From Poecilobothrus nobilitatus (taxonomy: Eukaryota; Arthropoda; Insecta; Diptera; Dolichopodidae), in the NCBI GenBank assembly GCA_947095535.1, contig OX352774.1, forward strand, positions 73,780,416 to 73,844,415: 64,000 bases of DNA. The letters run 5' to 3'. The notes under the pieces were generated by a model. That model made no database searches, was not told where the DNA came from, and saw nothing but the letters and a program-made list of their open reading frames with translations. Within the stretch, counting starts at the first letter, position 1. Each line of letters starts with the position of its first letter. Both the position numbers and the translations under genes were made by a program. This document shows, piece after piece, positions 49,175 through 62,842 of the stretch.

Positions 49175-52100
49175 CTTTAAATCAAAAAACTAAAATGCCT
49201 AATAATTGAAATTGAGTTTGCATACTTTTAGGATATTCCATTAACAAAATTATAATTATATAACTAATCCTAGTTGCATTTTAATATAATAGTAATATTT
49301 TCAATGATGTGCTCCTTAAAGAAAATATTTCCAAATTTTTAAAAAAATATAACTTTTCGCAGAATGAGATTTTAAGTTAAGTTTCTTTAAATTAAGTTAT
49401 CAGTTTATAATATTATAAATATTGATTACTGGTTAAGATCAACAATAAAAAAATAGAAACAAACAAAACAAATAATGTATTCAATATACAACAAAAAAAA
49501 AGAAATATAATGAAGTCTTGCACCAAATAAAAAATGTCGCAGAAAAAGTTTAAATATATTACGACAATCTCAAACAATAATTATAGCTCTCAAGAAATAC
49601 AAAATATTGAACAACTGATTATTAACGATTCAAGAAAATTAAACTATTATATTATATTGAAGTAATTCATTCTTTCAATAAAATTAAAAGATGTGTTCTG
49701 AATAAAGAATTTATGAACAATAAAAACATTATAATATTTAGCATGGATTTTACTTTTCTTTAAGATATTCGTTTTATTTTCTTTTGTTCCACAAACTTTA
49801 TATAATTTTTTATCGTAAATTTTTTAGTTTTTCTCTGTTCTGCTCTGTTCTCTATACGCTTCGTTATAAAAAATTTCAAATCTTCCAAAATAATATTATA
49901 AATATTTTCCAAATAAATTAATTCCTTTTAAGCAGCTGTTTGAAAAGATTCAAATTATTATTGTAATATTTTTCTTTACATTATAAAAAAAAAATTAAAC
50001 ATTGTATTAATATCAGAATTATAACTAAATGCATTTCAAGCAAATTTTTTTAAAAATTTTAAAAAATATGTATAAAACATCTATTAAATTTTTTTTTATA
50101 TCTAGCGCTAAAAAAAAGGATTTGCCTTTTTGTTACAAATTTTTTCTCCTCTATTTAAAACTTGACTCTTTAGAGTTATAAAATTAATTTTTAAATCAGA
50201 CTGAATACAAAAAAAAAACTTTGCAACTTTTTATCCATTTTTATTTAATTTTAATTATGTTCTTAAATGGTATACTGATTTTTATGTTTCTTTTATTTGC
50301 AGCAATATATATATATATATATATTAAATATTTTTATATATATATACAAAAAGACAAAGAACATAAGTTGAAAAAAAATTCAAAATACTTAGTTACTTAG
50401 TTTTCTTTTAAAACTCGTTTTTTTTTATTTTTGAAAATTTTACGAAGGAAAAAATATGTATTTTTCCTGTATAATTCCCTCGTACATCCAAAAGAAAAAA
50501 TTTTAACCGTTTTTACTTATTTATTTATTTTCCTTTTTTTTTTTTTTATAAATTCTTAAGTTTTTAATAAATTTTTTTTTTTTTTTTTTTATATTCAATA
50601 ATCTTTTTGTTCTGATAAGCAGAGCTGACTTTTCTTTGTTTCTTATACATGTTTTTTTTTTTTTTCACAAACAAAAAAAAATTACGTGACAATATTATTT
50701 ATTCAAATTTCATCTAAAAAGTTTATTTTTTTTGTTGTTTTGTAAAAAATTATTTTATGTAAGTTTTACATTTTTTTTTTTTTTAGAAGGGAACTGGAAA
50801 ATTTCCCATTGCACAAAAACTTTTTTTTTTTTTGAAAACGAAAAATAAAATATTCTAAAAGTTCGCAACAACAATAAAAATGTCATAATAATAAAAAAAA
50901 AAAAAAATCCAGAGTTTTCAATTTCTCTTCACTCATCTGACATAAATTTTGTATGTTTTTTTGACTTTTCAAAAAATTAACTTTTTTTTTTTTTTTTTTC
51001 ATGTTACTGTCAAATTATGCATTGTTTATTTAAATTGCAACCAAATTATATAAAAAATGAAATAAATTTTAAGAAAAACAAAAGAAAAAACAAAATGCAA
51101 TCATAATATCTTAAAAGTTATAACTGATATACATAAGAAAAATGAGAAAAATAATCATATTATACATTTACAAGAAAAAAAGAAAAAAAAAAAAAAATTG
51201 AAATACAGAAAAGTTATCAGATACAATAAATTTTAAGTAAAAAGAAAAAAAAAAAATGTTTTTTAAAATTTATTTTTAATTTTCGGTATTTTTTTTTTTT
51301 TTTGTACTGACAGTTAATGTCACACAAGAATATTATTTCAAATTCCAGTTAATTTATATACCAATATATAAACCTAAAAAAGAAGCTTTGTTCATTCACA
51401 TATTTTACTCCGATTTAATGAGCAGTACTAACGTAGAAAGTGGTAGGAAAGATTAAAATTGTCAAACAAACAGTTTTCTAATAAATTATAACTAAAGATC
51501 GTACAAATAGTCTCATAGGTACAGTCCACCATTACTTCTAACAATAATATTCATTAGTTTTCATATGAATATTCGAATAAATTTTCGATATAATTTATAG
51601 TCATAAAAAATAATTTCAAAAATATCATATTACTAATAATTTTATATGATTTATACGCTCTCTCTGAAACACTAATGAGTTGACAAATGTAAATGAATGA
51701 TTAAAATTTAAATGAAAACGAATGATTGCTATAACTATAATAGTTAAATATATGAAATGTCATGTCAAAAAAAAAACAAAATCTGAAATGTCATGCAAAC
51801 ATTAAATAACATTTGATAACACTAAATGAGTACTAGTTACAGATATATGTAGTTAGTAATTAACAGTTAAAACAAATTATATGAAATTATATTGTAATTC
51901 TACAAACTTCATTATGTACAAAATATAACAGTTAATGAACGATACTATTCATAAAATGATTGTAGAATTAAATGTCAATTTGACATTTCAAAAATGTTTA
52001 ACTAAATTATGTTCAAATATATGACGGCCGAAAACCTTCATTTCACTGATAAAATATACTTTATTAAATGGACAGAGGCAAAAGATCATATAACACAGAG

Positions 52101-54045
52101 CTTCTTATAGTATTGGGCGTAAATGATGAAATGTTTGTTTAGTTTAACTTCTATACATGAGAGGATTAAAATCATATTAAACTAAAGTTGATTTATTATT
52201 ACTGAACTTTAATAATATTATGTTTTACAAGTTAAATTTATATCATTACAATACCAGATAAAAGTATTCGCATTATACTTCTTCTCATGATTAGACATTT
52301 GATCAAAAAGTCTTAATAGATGAGTACTTAAAATAAAAAGCATCAGTTTGATTAACTTTAGTTTTATTAAGCTGGTATAATAAGATAACAAATAGTTTTG
52401 ATTTCTATACAAAAATTTGTTATTACCATTTGGCATTTTATTAATCCTTTATTTTACTTTTTTTATAAAAACGAGATTAAATGAGTAGAGTTAGCGGTAT
52501 GTCACATTCATCAAAAAAACAAAAGATTTGACAGTTTGTTATAAAGGAAAAGAAATTTTTTTTAAGGAAGCCAAGAGTAACTAACCTATAAAGTTTTATC
52601 AAAAACATAAAATTGTATAAGTATTTTTTTAAATCTGTTGCACAGTAACTAGTAAAATTATATGAATTTTCCTTTGGATCAATTATTAAGATGAACTGAT
52701 ACGAGTAAACAAGTTCAGGTATGAAAAGTTTCCCATTAAGTTTCTTCAAAATATCTTTTTTATAAAGTTATCTAAAGCTAACAATAAACATTAAAAAAGA
52801 AAAAGTAAGCAACTCAAAATAAGAACCTGTTAACTCGTTAAGAACAACACAAAACTTTATATACAAAAAGCATATCACAAAAAAAAAAAAAAAAACACGA
52901 AATATCAAAGATATGTTTCCATTTTCTTGTTTTTTTTTTTTTGAATATATCATAAATTAACTTTATGATCTAAGAAACATACAATATTATTAACTTTTCC
53001 TTAATTTTTTTTTTTTTGCCTTCTTTCTTTATTTTTACCTTTAAATGTAAAAATTTTCCAATGAAATTTTCACATGATAATGTTTAACATATATAGAAAA
53101 TACCCTTAATTAGGGCATTAAGGACGAAAAAGAAAAACAACAACAAAAAAATACAAACAAATAGAATAAAAAAAACCAGTAAACAACAATACCTAGCTAC
53201 ATTTACGAACTAAGGTTTTAATGACAACCTGGATATTATAATACGACTAACAATATATAACCGAAATTCCAGAAACAAAAAGAAATAATCCAGAAATATA
53301 AAGAAGGAAGAGAATTAAATCATAAAAATTCAATTAGACTAATAACAATAACACATTTATACATTAAACACCAAAGTAAAAATAATAAGAAAAAAAAAAT
53401 AAAGGATATATACATATTATATTATATTTTTTTACAGCATGTAAATAGATATAATAAAAAATAAAGGATCTGCTTTTTTTTTTTCTTTTTTTAACATAAA
53501 CACATAAATATGGAGGCGCAACACTTGGCAGTCCATTTATAAAAAAGCCCATAATCCAAAAAAATCAATTAACAAATTTTTCACTTAATAAAATCGTAAT
53601 TCGCAAATATCCAAAAAATTAAAAATTGTAGATAAAAAAGTATTCGCAAATTGTCTCATTTTTTTTTCTCTTAAAGAGGAAACTCCCAAATCATATAGTC
53701 CCAAACTTAACTAGAGGGATTTTAGAATTGTACGTAAACAAAATAATTCTGAGGGATTTTAGAGTTGGTCTTTGATGTCAAAATATGTATGTAAAAAAAA
53801 TCATTAGGAAAGGAGTTAGGAACAAAATCAGGTTTTCAATAAATTGTTTAACGGTGGTTTAGTGGCGGCAACCCTCACAATTTTAAATTCTTTGATGTTC
53901 AAATAGCTATACGTATAACAAAAATAATTAAGAGGACCTTATAGTTAGTTACAAAATCATAATTTCACGCAATTTATAAAATATGTTGAACTACTATCCG
54001 CCGTATGCAAATAGGTAAATCTTACTTAATATTATTGAAAAATTT
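49175..54045. other. AT-rich noncoding sequence
   Basis: Very long T and A runs between 50520 and 51310, (TA)n near 50302-50325, and no recognisable gene. The region 53690-53990 has two diverged blocks sharing a ctttgatgt(t/c)caaa word (about 53772 and 53892), perhaps one more decayed repeat. Confidence 0.5.
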
Positions 54046-54054
54046 TCCAAACAG

Positions 54055-54170
54055 ATGTTTTGCAAAATAAAAATTTGACATCTGGACTTTTTTGTTAAAT
54101 GAGTTTTTGCGAAAAGAGTTTTTTGTCAAATCATATTAGGCAAACTGGGTATTTGCAATGTAAGTTTAGG
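54055..54170. repeat. Degenerate short repeats of a ttttg(c/t)(n)aaa word
   Basis: Words such as ttttgcaaaat, ttttgttaaatgag, ttttgcgaaaagag and ttttgtcaaatc recur every 15-20 bp just upstream of the DINE-1-like element. A similar array lies at 62440-62590. Confidence 0.45.
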
Positions 54171-54220
54171 TCAACTGCCCTATACCCCATAAATGTATTC
54201 TTTCATAATATTATATGTTT

Positions 54221-55757
54221 ATACCCGTACGATAGGATCGGGTATAATAAAATTACTCCTCCGTTTGTAACACCTCGAAATAAGCGAGCTAGATATACCT
54301 TCAAAGGTATGGATCGGATCAGGAAAAAATTCTAAGACTTTTGAGCCATGTCCGTCCGTCCGTCCGTCCGTCAGCACGCTAACTCAAAAACTAAGAAAGC
54401 TAGAATCTTGAAATTTACACAAAATATTCTGGGAGTAATTTGTAGGTTCCCTATTTTTTTTGGTTGAGTTTGGACCAAGCCTTAGGGTAGCTCTCGAACA
54501 CCTAACTTTTAGGTCCCCACATTTTTTTTGTAATAGAGCTATGAAATTTTAACTACTCATAGATCTCACAAAAATATTAATTTTATTTTGAATAACTTTT
54601 TTTCGTAGCCCCACCCGTTACGGAGCTACAGCTCCCCAAAGGTTCAAAAAAGCTCTATATTTAAATTGTTATAGCACAAGTTGTATAAGGTATATCTTCA
54701 TTTTGAAAACGCCAAACGATTACTACTTTCATTAGCTTTAAAAGTATATATGCAATAAATATATATTTGTGGCATACGGTGTCTTAATTTACCGTTATGT
54801 GAAACTCAAATTTTGCAAAATCCTTCAACCCTTCTATCTTCTAAACGGTTTAAGTTGGAAACTTGAAATTTTGACAGAAGTTAGATCTTTGAAAATAAGT
54901 ATGAGTCATTTCAGAAATTTTTTTTGTATCACCCCCCGTTTAGCAGCTGTAAGGGGTCAAAAACTGAAAATTTCTTATTTTTAAACACCTGTAACTTGAA
55001 CACCTGTTAAAATTTTTTTCAAGTAATACACAAAAATTAAAGCTTCAACATCATACTCTTATTTCTGTTAACAACTTTTTTTAATAATATAGCGTTACTT
55101 TATAATTGACGAAAGTGTTACTTGAATTTTTCAAATTTTCTAACAAATTTCTTCAACAAATTTTTTGCATTTTGTTTTACTCGATAATTTGAAATTGTTG
55201 AGGATATAATGCGTAGTACATAAAAATGTAAATAAATAAACAACATAACGGTTGCTTGAAGAATTTTTATTTATATGATATTGATATACATATTTATATA
55301 ATATCATGTTTATTTACATATCGTATATGTCACTAGTGAATGAATGATAAGAGTATAGATGTATATTATATAGCGCCGTATTTACATACATATATGTATT
55401 TTATTCTACTTATAAGAAATTATTCTGTCAATGGAATATTTAAATATAATATAATATAATATTTAAAATTATATTTACTATTTTGTACTAAGTAAATTTA
55501 ATATACATTTACCGCTTAGTATTAAATGGTACTATAGAATATTTGAAAAAGTTTTGGATTGATAATCGTTATGTGAAAGGTTAGAATCTGCTTTTGAAGA
55601 ATGTACATATAAACATATAGTTTGAATATATGTACAACCCATAGTTCTAGAAATTATAAAATTCACCCAAATTATTTTAAAATACTAAAATATTAAAAAA
55701 AATAATATTGTGAGCAGAGTGACAGGCTGTGAACATACTAACGGTTCGTACGGGTAT
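54221..55757 (+). mobile_element. DINE-1-like (INE-1/Helentron-type) element, most complete copy
   Basis: The left end is atacccgtacgataggatcg, an ACCCG/CGGGT hairpin continuing to gggtataataaaatt. A (CCGT)n microsatellite follows at 54351-54372 in the context gccatgtccgtccgtcc, then a long conserved noncoding body that includes cggagctacagct and tttaccgttatgtgaaa. The right end at 55747-55757 (cgtacgggtat) is the exact inverse of the first 11 bases. A TATACCC...GGGTATA hairpin followed about 100 bp later by GTCCGTC repeats is the layout of Drosophila INE-1/DINE-1 elements, which are non-autonomous Helentron relatives. No coding capacity is visible; the frame at 54769-54984 is chance. The (CCGT)n tract may vary in length between individuals. 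Confidence 0.7.
54351..54372. repeat. (CCGT)n microsatellite
   Basis: About five perfect tetranucleotide units, GC-rich in an AT-rich window. It is internal to the DINE-1-like element. Confidence 0.95.
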
Positions 55758-55759
55758 CT

Positions 55760-57175
55760 AAGAGTTGACAAAGGCAACTGTATTCTTCCTCGTATTTATT
55801 TATTTTAACACAATTTGTTTTTTATATTATATCTTTATTTTTATACAGAGAAATAACAAATACACTGCAACCAAAGATTTTTAAGAGACGCACATTTTTA
55901 AAATGATTCTAGAAACATTTTAGAATTGTGACTTTATTTTACTTTTGCATCAAAAATTTATAATATTTTTTGGGAATTTTTTATGTAAAAAAAACTATGA
56001 TATATCAAGAGACACGTTCTTCAGTTTTAAGGAAATCCAATATAATTAAAAAAAAGCAATATTTTAAATGATAGATCCGTTTGCTTTCTTAATGATAGGC
56101 ATTATAATGTTTGAATTAATCTTTCATCTTTGTGTTTGATACTCTAAATTTAATTAGATGTCGAAGATGAACGTGTTTACACATAGCTAAATTTCAATTT
56201 TCCCCAATATATCTAAAATGGATGGAAGTACAAACATTTATCCCCCAAAATCAAGGCTCTGATTAACAGTGTTTCGGAGATGCGGAGGAACTAAAATTTT
56301 CCAAAATTTAAAACGGTAAATTAAAATAGCAAATAGCAGAAAAATATATAATTTTTATATCCATTTACTAATGAACATATCCTCTTTTTTGACACATTTT
56401 CATTACAAAAATATTCAGCATATTTTCAGATATAAATGATTTGGAAATAAGATTTTTCGAACTTGGAAGAACTGTAATTTCATAATGGGTTGATAATGGT
56501 TTGAAATGCTACAAAAATAAGCTTGACATTCTGATTTTCAGTTTAGAAACTGGCAGTTGTCAAAACTAATTCAATCGGTTTTCTAATTGATTTTTGGTTC
56601 ACTAATTGATTATTTAAAAGATTTATTTAATACACTTTTAATTATTATCTAACTAAAAAAAACACTTTTCAGAAAAGAAATACTCTGAATAGGATTACAT
56701 AATTGAAAACTATCGAAAACTGCAATTTTAAAAACGAAATATTAAAAAGGAAAAAAATTATAAAGTAAGAATTTTTTTCTTCCCCACTAACTTTTAATCA
56801 AAGTAAATCTTATTTCTTTGTGTGAATCTAAAATTAAAAAAATAGTTAAATAATATTATATCAAGGGTTGAGCAAAAATAATTATAAACGAAACTAAAGT
56901 GATGGTCTTTTCATTTAAAATAAAGAGAATCTTTACTTTTTCAAAATGTTGAAGATGAAGGGAGTTTAACAATGACGTTAAGGTGACGCAGTTGTCAAAT
57001 TGTCTAAAACGGAATGGAAAGAATGTTATAAATAGAAGGAATACAAAAATTTGTTTGCAAACAAACTAATGTTTATTTTCCAAGATTAACTCTATTAAAA
57101 ATTTCAATATTTTAGTAAGAAAAATATTTAGAAAACTATTTATAAAACAACAATACCATATTAAATTAATTAATC
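55760..57175. other. AT-rich noncoding sequence
   Basis: No gene recognised. 55861-55990 loosely resembles the inside of the Helitron at 24,700 in gacgcacattttt and attgtgactttat-type words. Confidence 0.4.
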
Positions 57176-57178
57176 CTA

Positions 57179-57319
57179 AAGAAATTGGATCCAGCCATTG
57201 GTGTAGTGGTTGACGCACCGCTTCTCATTCATAAAGGGAATAAGAGAAAGAATAAGAGAAAGAATACCTATTTATGTACCACGGTACCTGGATATAAATA
57301 AATAAATGAAGAAATTGGA
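57179..57319 (+). mobile_element. Short tRNA-derived SINE with (AATA)n tail and 11-bp target duplication
   Basis: The insert 57190-57308 begins with a tRNA-like head, GCCATTGGTGTAGTGGTTGACGC, holding an A box. There is no clear B box. A tandem aataagagaaag pair follows, and it ends (AATA)n at 57294-57307. The target duplication aagaaattgga is at 57179-57189 and 57309-57319. The tail type is the one carried by the LINE at 3180 and the LINE at 40,300, unlike the poly(A) SINE family. The copy has probably lost its B-box region, so it could not be transcribed well. Confidence 0.8.
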
Positions 57320-60300
57320 AGACTTTTAAAAATTTAAATCCTGATAAATTTATTAGCAATTCTTTAAACAGATTTTACGATGATTAAATGAATTAATTGA
57401 TTCATTTAAATCTTGATATGTTCGTCTTTTATGTACATGTTGAGTATAAAATAGTCTGCATAATGTCTTCATTTTCGATCTAACACTTTTATTCTATATT
57501 TAATTTTTCTAATTATCTATTTTTATTTTCTTAAATATTTGTTTTAAACACCAAACGAAAACTGTCCAAAAATAGATTAAAATTACAGAAAAGGTTATGT
57601 TAACATCTTGCTTTGTCATTTTCATCCTGTTTAAATCTTCTGTTTTTCAATAATAAAAATACTGTTAGTAGTAATACTTTATTGCAAAAATGAACCAAAT
57701 GTCAAGTATTCCTAATAGCACATTTGGCTTGAATAATAAAAAGAATATTTTATATAATAACTGAACTGCTATCAAATTTGATAAAAAAAAAAAAAACATT
57801 TAAAGCTGTTGATTTAGAGAAAGAAAACATTAAAATCGTTATAATGGTTAATGATAATGACACAAAATTGTTTGTTCCATTGCTTTATTTTTTTTCTTCG
57901 ATTTTCTATTTTTCTTTTTCTAAAATTTAGCTGAAGTCGTCTGAAGATAAACTTACTTATTATGAACGCCAAATTAGAACAATAGAGCCCGAAAACAAAA
58001 ATCAAAAACTTTTTCATTTATTAAAGTCTATAAAAACCATATGGAAGTTCACATTATCACACCCAGCCATCAAAAAATTTTCATTTGTCATCAAATTGTT
58101 GATAAATAAAAAATATTCTTTTTGTCCGCTCAGACTTGACATCATTTTTATCCAACTGTCATATACATACAATTTTGTTTTACGAATATATATATACAAA
58201 TTCTCTATAGAAAATCAAACAGGTGGAAGAAAAAAAAATTTCCATTAAATTTTTTTGTTAGTGTCTAGCAAGGGAATAACCGTTATTTTTTGTTTTTAAA
58301 GTAATTTTGTGATTTGTATAAAAAAAAAAACGAAAAACTAAAAATTTTCTGGGAAGAAATTTTCTTTGGAGTTTTAAAGATATTCAATAACAAAAAAAAA
58401 AAAAGTTTTTAAAATTGAAAAGTTTTATAATTTTTGCTGATGTCGTTTTAAAAACTTTTTCTTGCCACCACGGTTCAATTTTAACATAAATTTTGTTTTT
58501 GTTTTAATTTTTTATCTTTTTTGTCATTCTAGATAGAGAATGTATTTTTTGTATCCATCATGCCCATGTATCTAAACAGCTTTTAAAAATTTTTGAGCAA
58601 ATTCAAATTCTTTATTAAAATATTATGAAATTCCTGAAATATTTAGAAAAAAAAAAAAAAAACAAATTCTAGGTCATTTAGTAAAATTTACAAAAGAAGC
58701 TCTAAATATTTGTCCTCAAAAAAGGTACATAATTTTTTCCAAACCACTTTTTACTTACAAAACATAAAAATAAAGAATTTATATAGGTAATTTAAATAGG
58801 TATAATTTATTTATATCTTTTTACTTTAGAAAAGGTTTAGAGGAGTTGGTAAATTGAATTCAAGGAATAAAAGTTTAAATTACCTTTTAAATATAATTTT
58901 AAGACATTTTTTCTTCCTTTTTTTTTCTAATTTCAACTGAAAAACGTTAGTGTAGACTGAAAGTTTTCTGAGATTCTTTTATGTCTTTTAAGACCATCAA
59001 ACAATTTCTCATCATCGAACAAATTCGAAGTTTTTATGTAGCAGTAAAATTGAAATGAATGAAATCGTTTAGAAAAAACACACCAAAAGATTTATTTCTT
59101 CCGTTTGCAAGTTTTTCCTGTTTGAAGTAAAAATTTACAATCTTATTAAGAGCTTTTATAGAGTTTTTTTCGACTCTTACCTGAACAAGTTTTAAACTAG
59201 CCGATAAAATTCTTAGTTTTTTTTTTTACACTCCACAACAAATTATTTAAAATTACATAATAAATGTTATTTTAAACATTTCTATCCCAATCAATTTGTG
59301 TCCATTGATCTCTAACAGGCCATTTAAACAATCAGTACACTTTTTCTATTTTGAACATCAATAAATTTTAGAACAAGGGTATTCAAAGTACAACCCGCTG
59401 CACGTATTTCTTTGTATCTGGTCTATGTAAATACCGGATATGACTCGTTGGTTTTATATTTTCCTTTTAATAAGGAATCAATTTTTAAGATGTAATCAAG
59501 AAAAACAAAAATCTGGTAATACTAAATTTAATAGCTGTGAATTTCTAAGAAGTTATTATTAAACAGGTTTGGTGTATAATAAATAGGACTATGGAGGAAT
59601 ATATTTTTCATTTATAAATAAATAAATTCATAATATGTTGGTGTTAATTAACTTGATACAAACAATTAATTTAAGAAAATTTTGAAGTAATCTAAATACA
59701 AAAAAAAAAAAATTTAATTTAAAATGCATAATAATATGAGTTTTTATTGATGTAATGGTAATTTCAGTTCAGGTATTTAAAAGTAAAACAAAATCTTCTT
59801 GTAAATATCTACAATTATACGCAAAATAAAACAAGGAAAATATCAAAAGAAAAATAAAAAACTAAAAGCTCTCCTGAGACTGTGATAGATTTTAATTTGG
59901 ATTTAGGTTTACAAGAAACAGAAACGTAGAATAAAATACCTTTTAAAAATAAGAAAAAAAAAACTTAAATTACCTTTGGGTTTCATATTCCATTCTTTAT
60001 TGGTCTTTATTTATGTTTTGAATATTTTTAATGTCATTTTGTTGTTTTTGGGAATATTTTTAAGGAATAATTTTTAAGTAAAACATGTAAAAATTAAAAA
60101 AAAAAAAACTTTTGAGAAGAGATGAAACTTATGGTGGATGATAAATAACAAAACCTTTGCTTTTTTTTTTGTTGTTAAATGATAAAAAAAGTTGATGTAT
60201 TAAAAAAACTTTAATCTTATAGAGATTTTAAATAAAAGAAAAATGTTCGTACTAAGGGATTTGTACTAAAAGGGATTTAGTGAGTTTGTACTATCATAAA

Positions 60301-60345
60301 GAATTCTCTTAATCAGTTTCATCTTTATTTTTATACATCATTTAT
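57320..60345. other. AT-rich noncoding sequence
   Basis: No gene, RNA or transposon end recognised. Minus-strand frames at 57814-58017 and 58014-58199 are Lys/Asn/Ile-rich and unrecognised. Confidence 0.5.
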
Positions 60346-60349
60346 CATA

Positions 60350-60830
60350 TACGAACTTCTAAAGGTATAATAAAATTTTCATTACGTTCCTCATACCTCA
60401 AAAGGGGCGAGATAGATGTGAAAAAGTACATATATATGTATATATACTTGCTCGGTATTAAATGTTGATGCTATATGCATCTGTCCCTCCATTCGCACGA
60501 TAATCCAAAAAATAAAGGATCCAGAATTTAGATATTTTTATCATTTCATTTATATACATATAATAATAATATAAATCATATCTATAGTTTTATTGTGGAA
60601 ATTGAACAAGTGCGACCGTTAGGTTCGGGTAACTGCAAAACAATTTTTTTTTTTTATATGAGAATCACTTAATATTTATTGAAGATTTAAAATTTTTTCA
60701 AAGGAACTTAACTTTTATGGCAACGAATGCTGCAAAATTTAATTAATCTAATGTAACAGTTTTTTGGCTAATTTGAAAATATATCCTCATATCTTCGTAA
60801 TAGTAGTAATAAAACTGAATATCTTTTATT
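60350..60830 (+). mobile_element. DINE-1-like element fragment (subfamily B)
   Basis: Shares cgaac(t/a)t, ggtataataaaattt, a ggggcgagatagatgtgaaaaa word and a gtccctccattcgcac segment with the 44,876 and 54,221 copies in the same order. It then shares atatcctcatat with the 11,110 copy. A TA-rich insertion sits at about 60428-60450. Confidence 0.55.
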
Positions 60831-60834
60831 TTCT

Positions 60835-62435
60835 AAAATATGATTAAAATTTATGGAAATTCGTACACTAAACTCGTTACTCTTTCTCATTTAATCACAT
60901 TTTATGATAAAGTTCTTGCCGATGAAACTGAATTAGCATCATTATAGTAGTAATATGTGTTTGTAGTAGTAATAGTCTATTTAAAAACTCGTATAAAATT
61001 TTGTTGTTAAATTCCTTTATATTTTGCAATTCCTTTTACCATAATAAAAATATTTCTTAGGTACATAATATATTATTTCATTCTGCTCTAAATAATATTC
61101 AAATTATTCCAACCATTCCTAAAAAAAAAAAAAAAAAAAAACTAATTATGCAATTTCTTAAAATAAAATGTATCTATTAATTTCACTTTTCTTGTTAACA
61201 AAACGAAAATAATTTATACTTTAAAATATTATGTGAGTACTAATTATTTCATAGAATTTATAATTTAATTAACACGTTTTTTTATTTATTTTTTTTTTTT
61301 TTTTTCAGTTTTCATTCCATATTTAATTTTCTTTTCTTGAAAATCTATGCATAATTTCACCCAAATGAATTTTAAATTCTATGAATTCAAAGAATATAAA
61401 TTTCTTAAGAAAACACAGTTTATAGGAAAAGTTCTCACTTTTAATTTTCTTGGAAGAACTGAATATTGCCATATTTTCTTTCACTGCAACCTTCAAATTA
61501 ACAGTAATTTTAATATTATAACCAGCTAGAAATCCAATTTTCTTTTTTTTTTTTTATTTTAAAAGGAACTGATTTTGAATTTTTAAGGTTTATTTCATCA
61601 TAGGTGTATGATACAATTTTATTATTAAAGTTTTTCAGTTTTTGGTTAAAAAAGAAAAGATAAAAAAAACTAAATAGTATATTAATTACCAATTCTTTTT
61701 GTGCTTTCTTGCAAAATTCATGAATAAAAAATAAAAAAAAAAAAAAAAAGTGTTTTCTCTTATTCCAAAAATTTTCCTTGCTTTAAATTAAATATGTATA
61801 AAAAATCCTTACAAATCTAAATATATAATAAAATGTACATAAATAAACTACTAAAATATGTAAATAAGTTCCGTAAATTTTCCGAGGATTTGGTTTTAAA
61901 ACATGAAAAGAATAGAAAAGGAATTATAATAGGTTGAATTTTATTTAAGTAATTTGCGTTTTATTAAAATTTGTTTTTCATGTGTTGAATTTCCTTTAGG
62001 TAATTTTTATTTTTATATAAAATAGTAAAAAGAGGTCAGAATGGTTTTTGATTTACAAAATTGAAGGATAAAAAATGTTTTTTATGCATAATAATGTAAA
62101 TGTCTTGAATAATAGGAATTAGATACTATTGTATGCAATTTACGCCCAAAATGTGAAAATTAAAAAAAAAAAACAAAATCGTGTTTTCCTTTTATTAATC
62201 TCAACTAATTATTGTGCAAAAATATATTTGAAAATTATGTATCAGATTTCTAAAAGTTAATTTTTCGTTTTATAGGTCGTTAAAGTTAAAAAAATTTTAA
62301 ACGTAAATATTTAAATTTTTTATGTTTTTGGGTTTTTAAAATGAATTGAATTAAAGTTTTTGAACGGGAGCAGCCTAATTTTCTTATCATCGTCATCACT
62401 ACATAAATAATTACAAAAATATCTTCTACAAAAAA
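60835..62435. other. AT-rich noncoding sequence
   Basis: Poly(A) and poly(T) runs near 61122, 61289 and 61735. The open frame at 61347-61529 is unrecognised. Confidence 0.5.
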
Positions 62436-62439
62436 TTAA

Positions 62440-62590
62440 TGTCAAATGTCCCATTTACCAACAAGATTTTATGCGAAGTGTTCATTTAGTGCAAATGAAA
62501 TTGTGCTAAATATCTTTTTATGGTAACTGGCTTTATGCTAAAAGTTTTTTATACCATTTGGGTTTATGCCAAATGTATTTTTGAGAAATT
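62440..62590. repeat. Degenerate repeats of a tttatgc(n)aaatgt word
   Basis: tttatgcgaagtgt (about 62469), agtgcaaatg, tgtgctaaat, tttatgctaaaagt (about 62531) and tttatgccaaatgt (about 62563) follow one another at 15-30 bp steps. Similar to the array at 54055. Confidence 0.5.
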
Positions 62591-62842
62591 GGATGGGACC
62601 AACTTTTATATGCACTTTTTGAACAGCTTATAATAGATTATATAAAGACGTATGAGTTATAAACCACACTATTTTCAGTCTTATAGAAATATTTTATAGT
62701 AAGTTTAATGGAAAAATGGGTCGAATGCATAAAACTCAGCTTGAACTCAAAAATTTCACTTTTCAAATAAAAGTAGTTTTTACCTTAAACACAATTTAGT
62801 TTTGGATTAGCTAATTTTAAGTACTATAATATTTTTGATATA

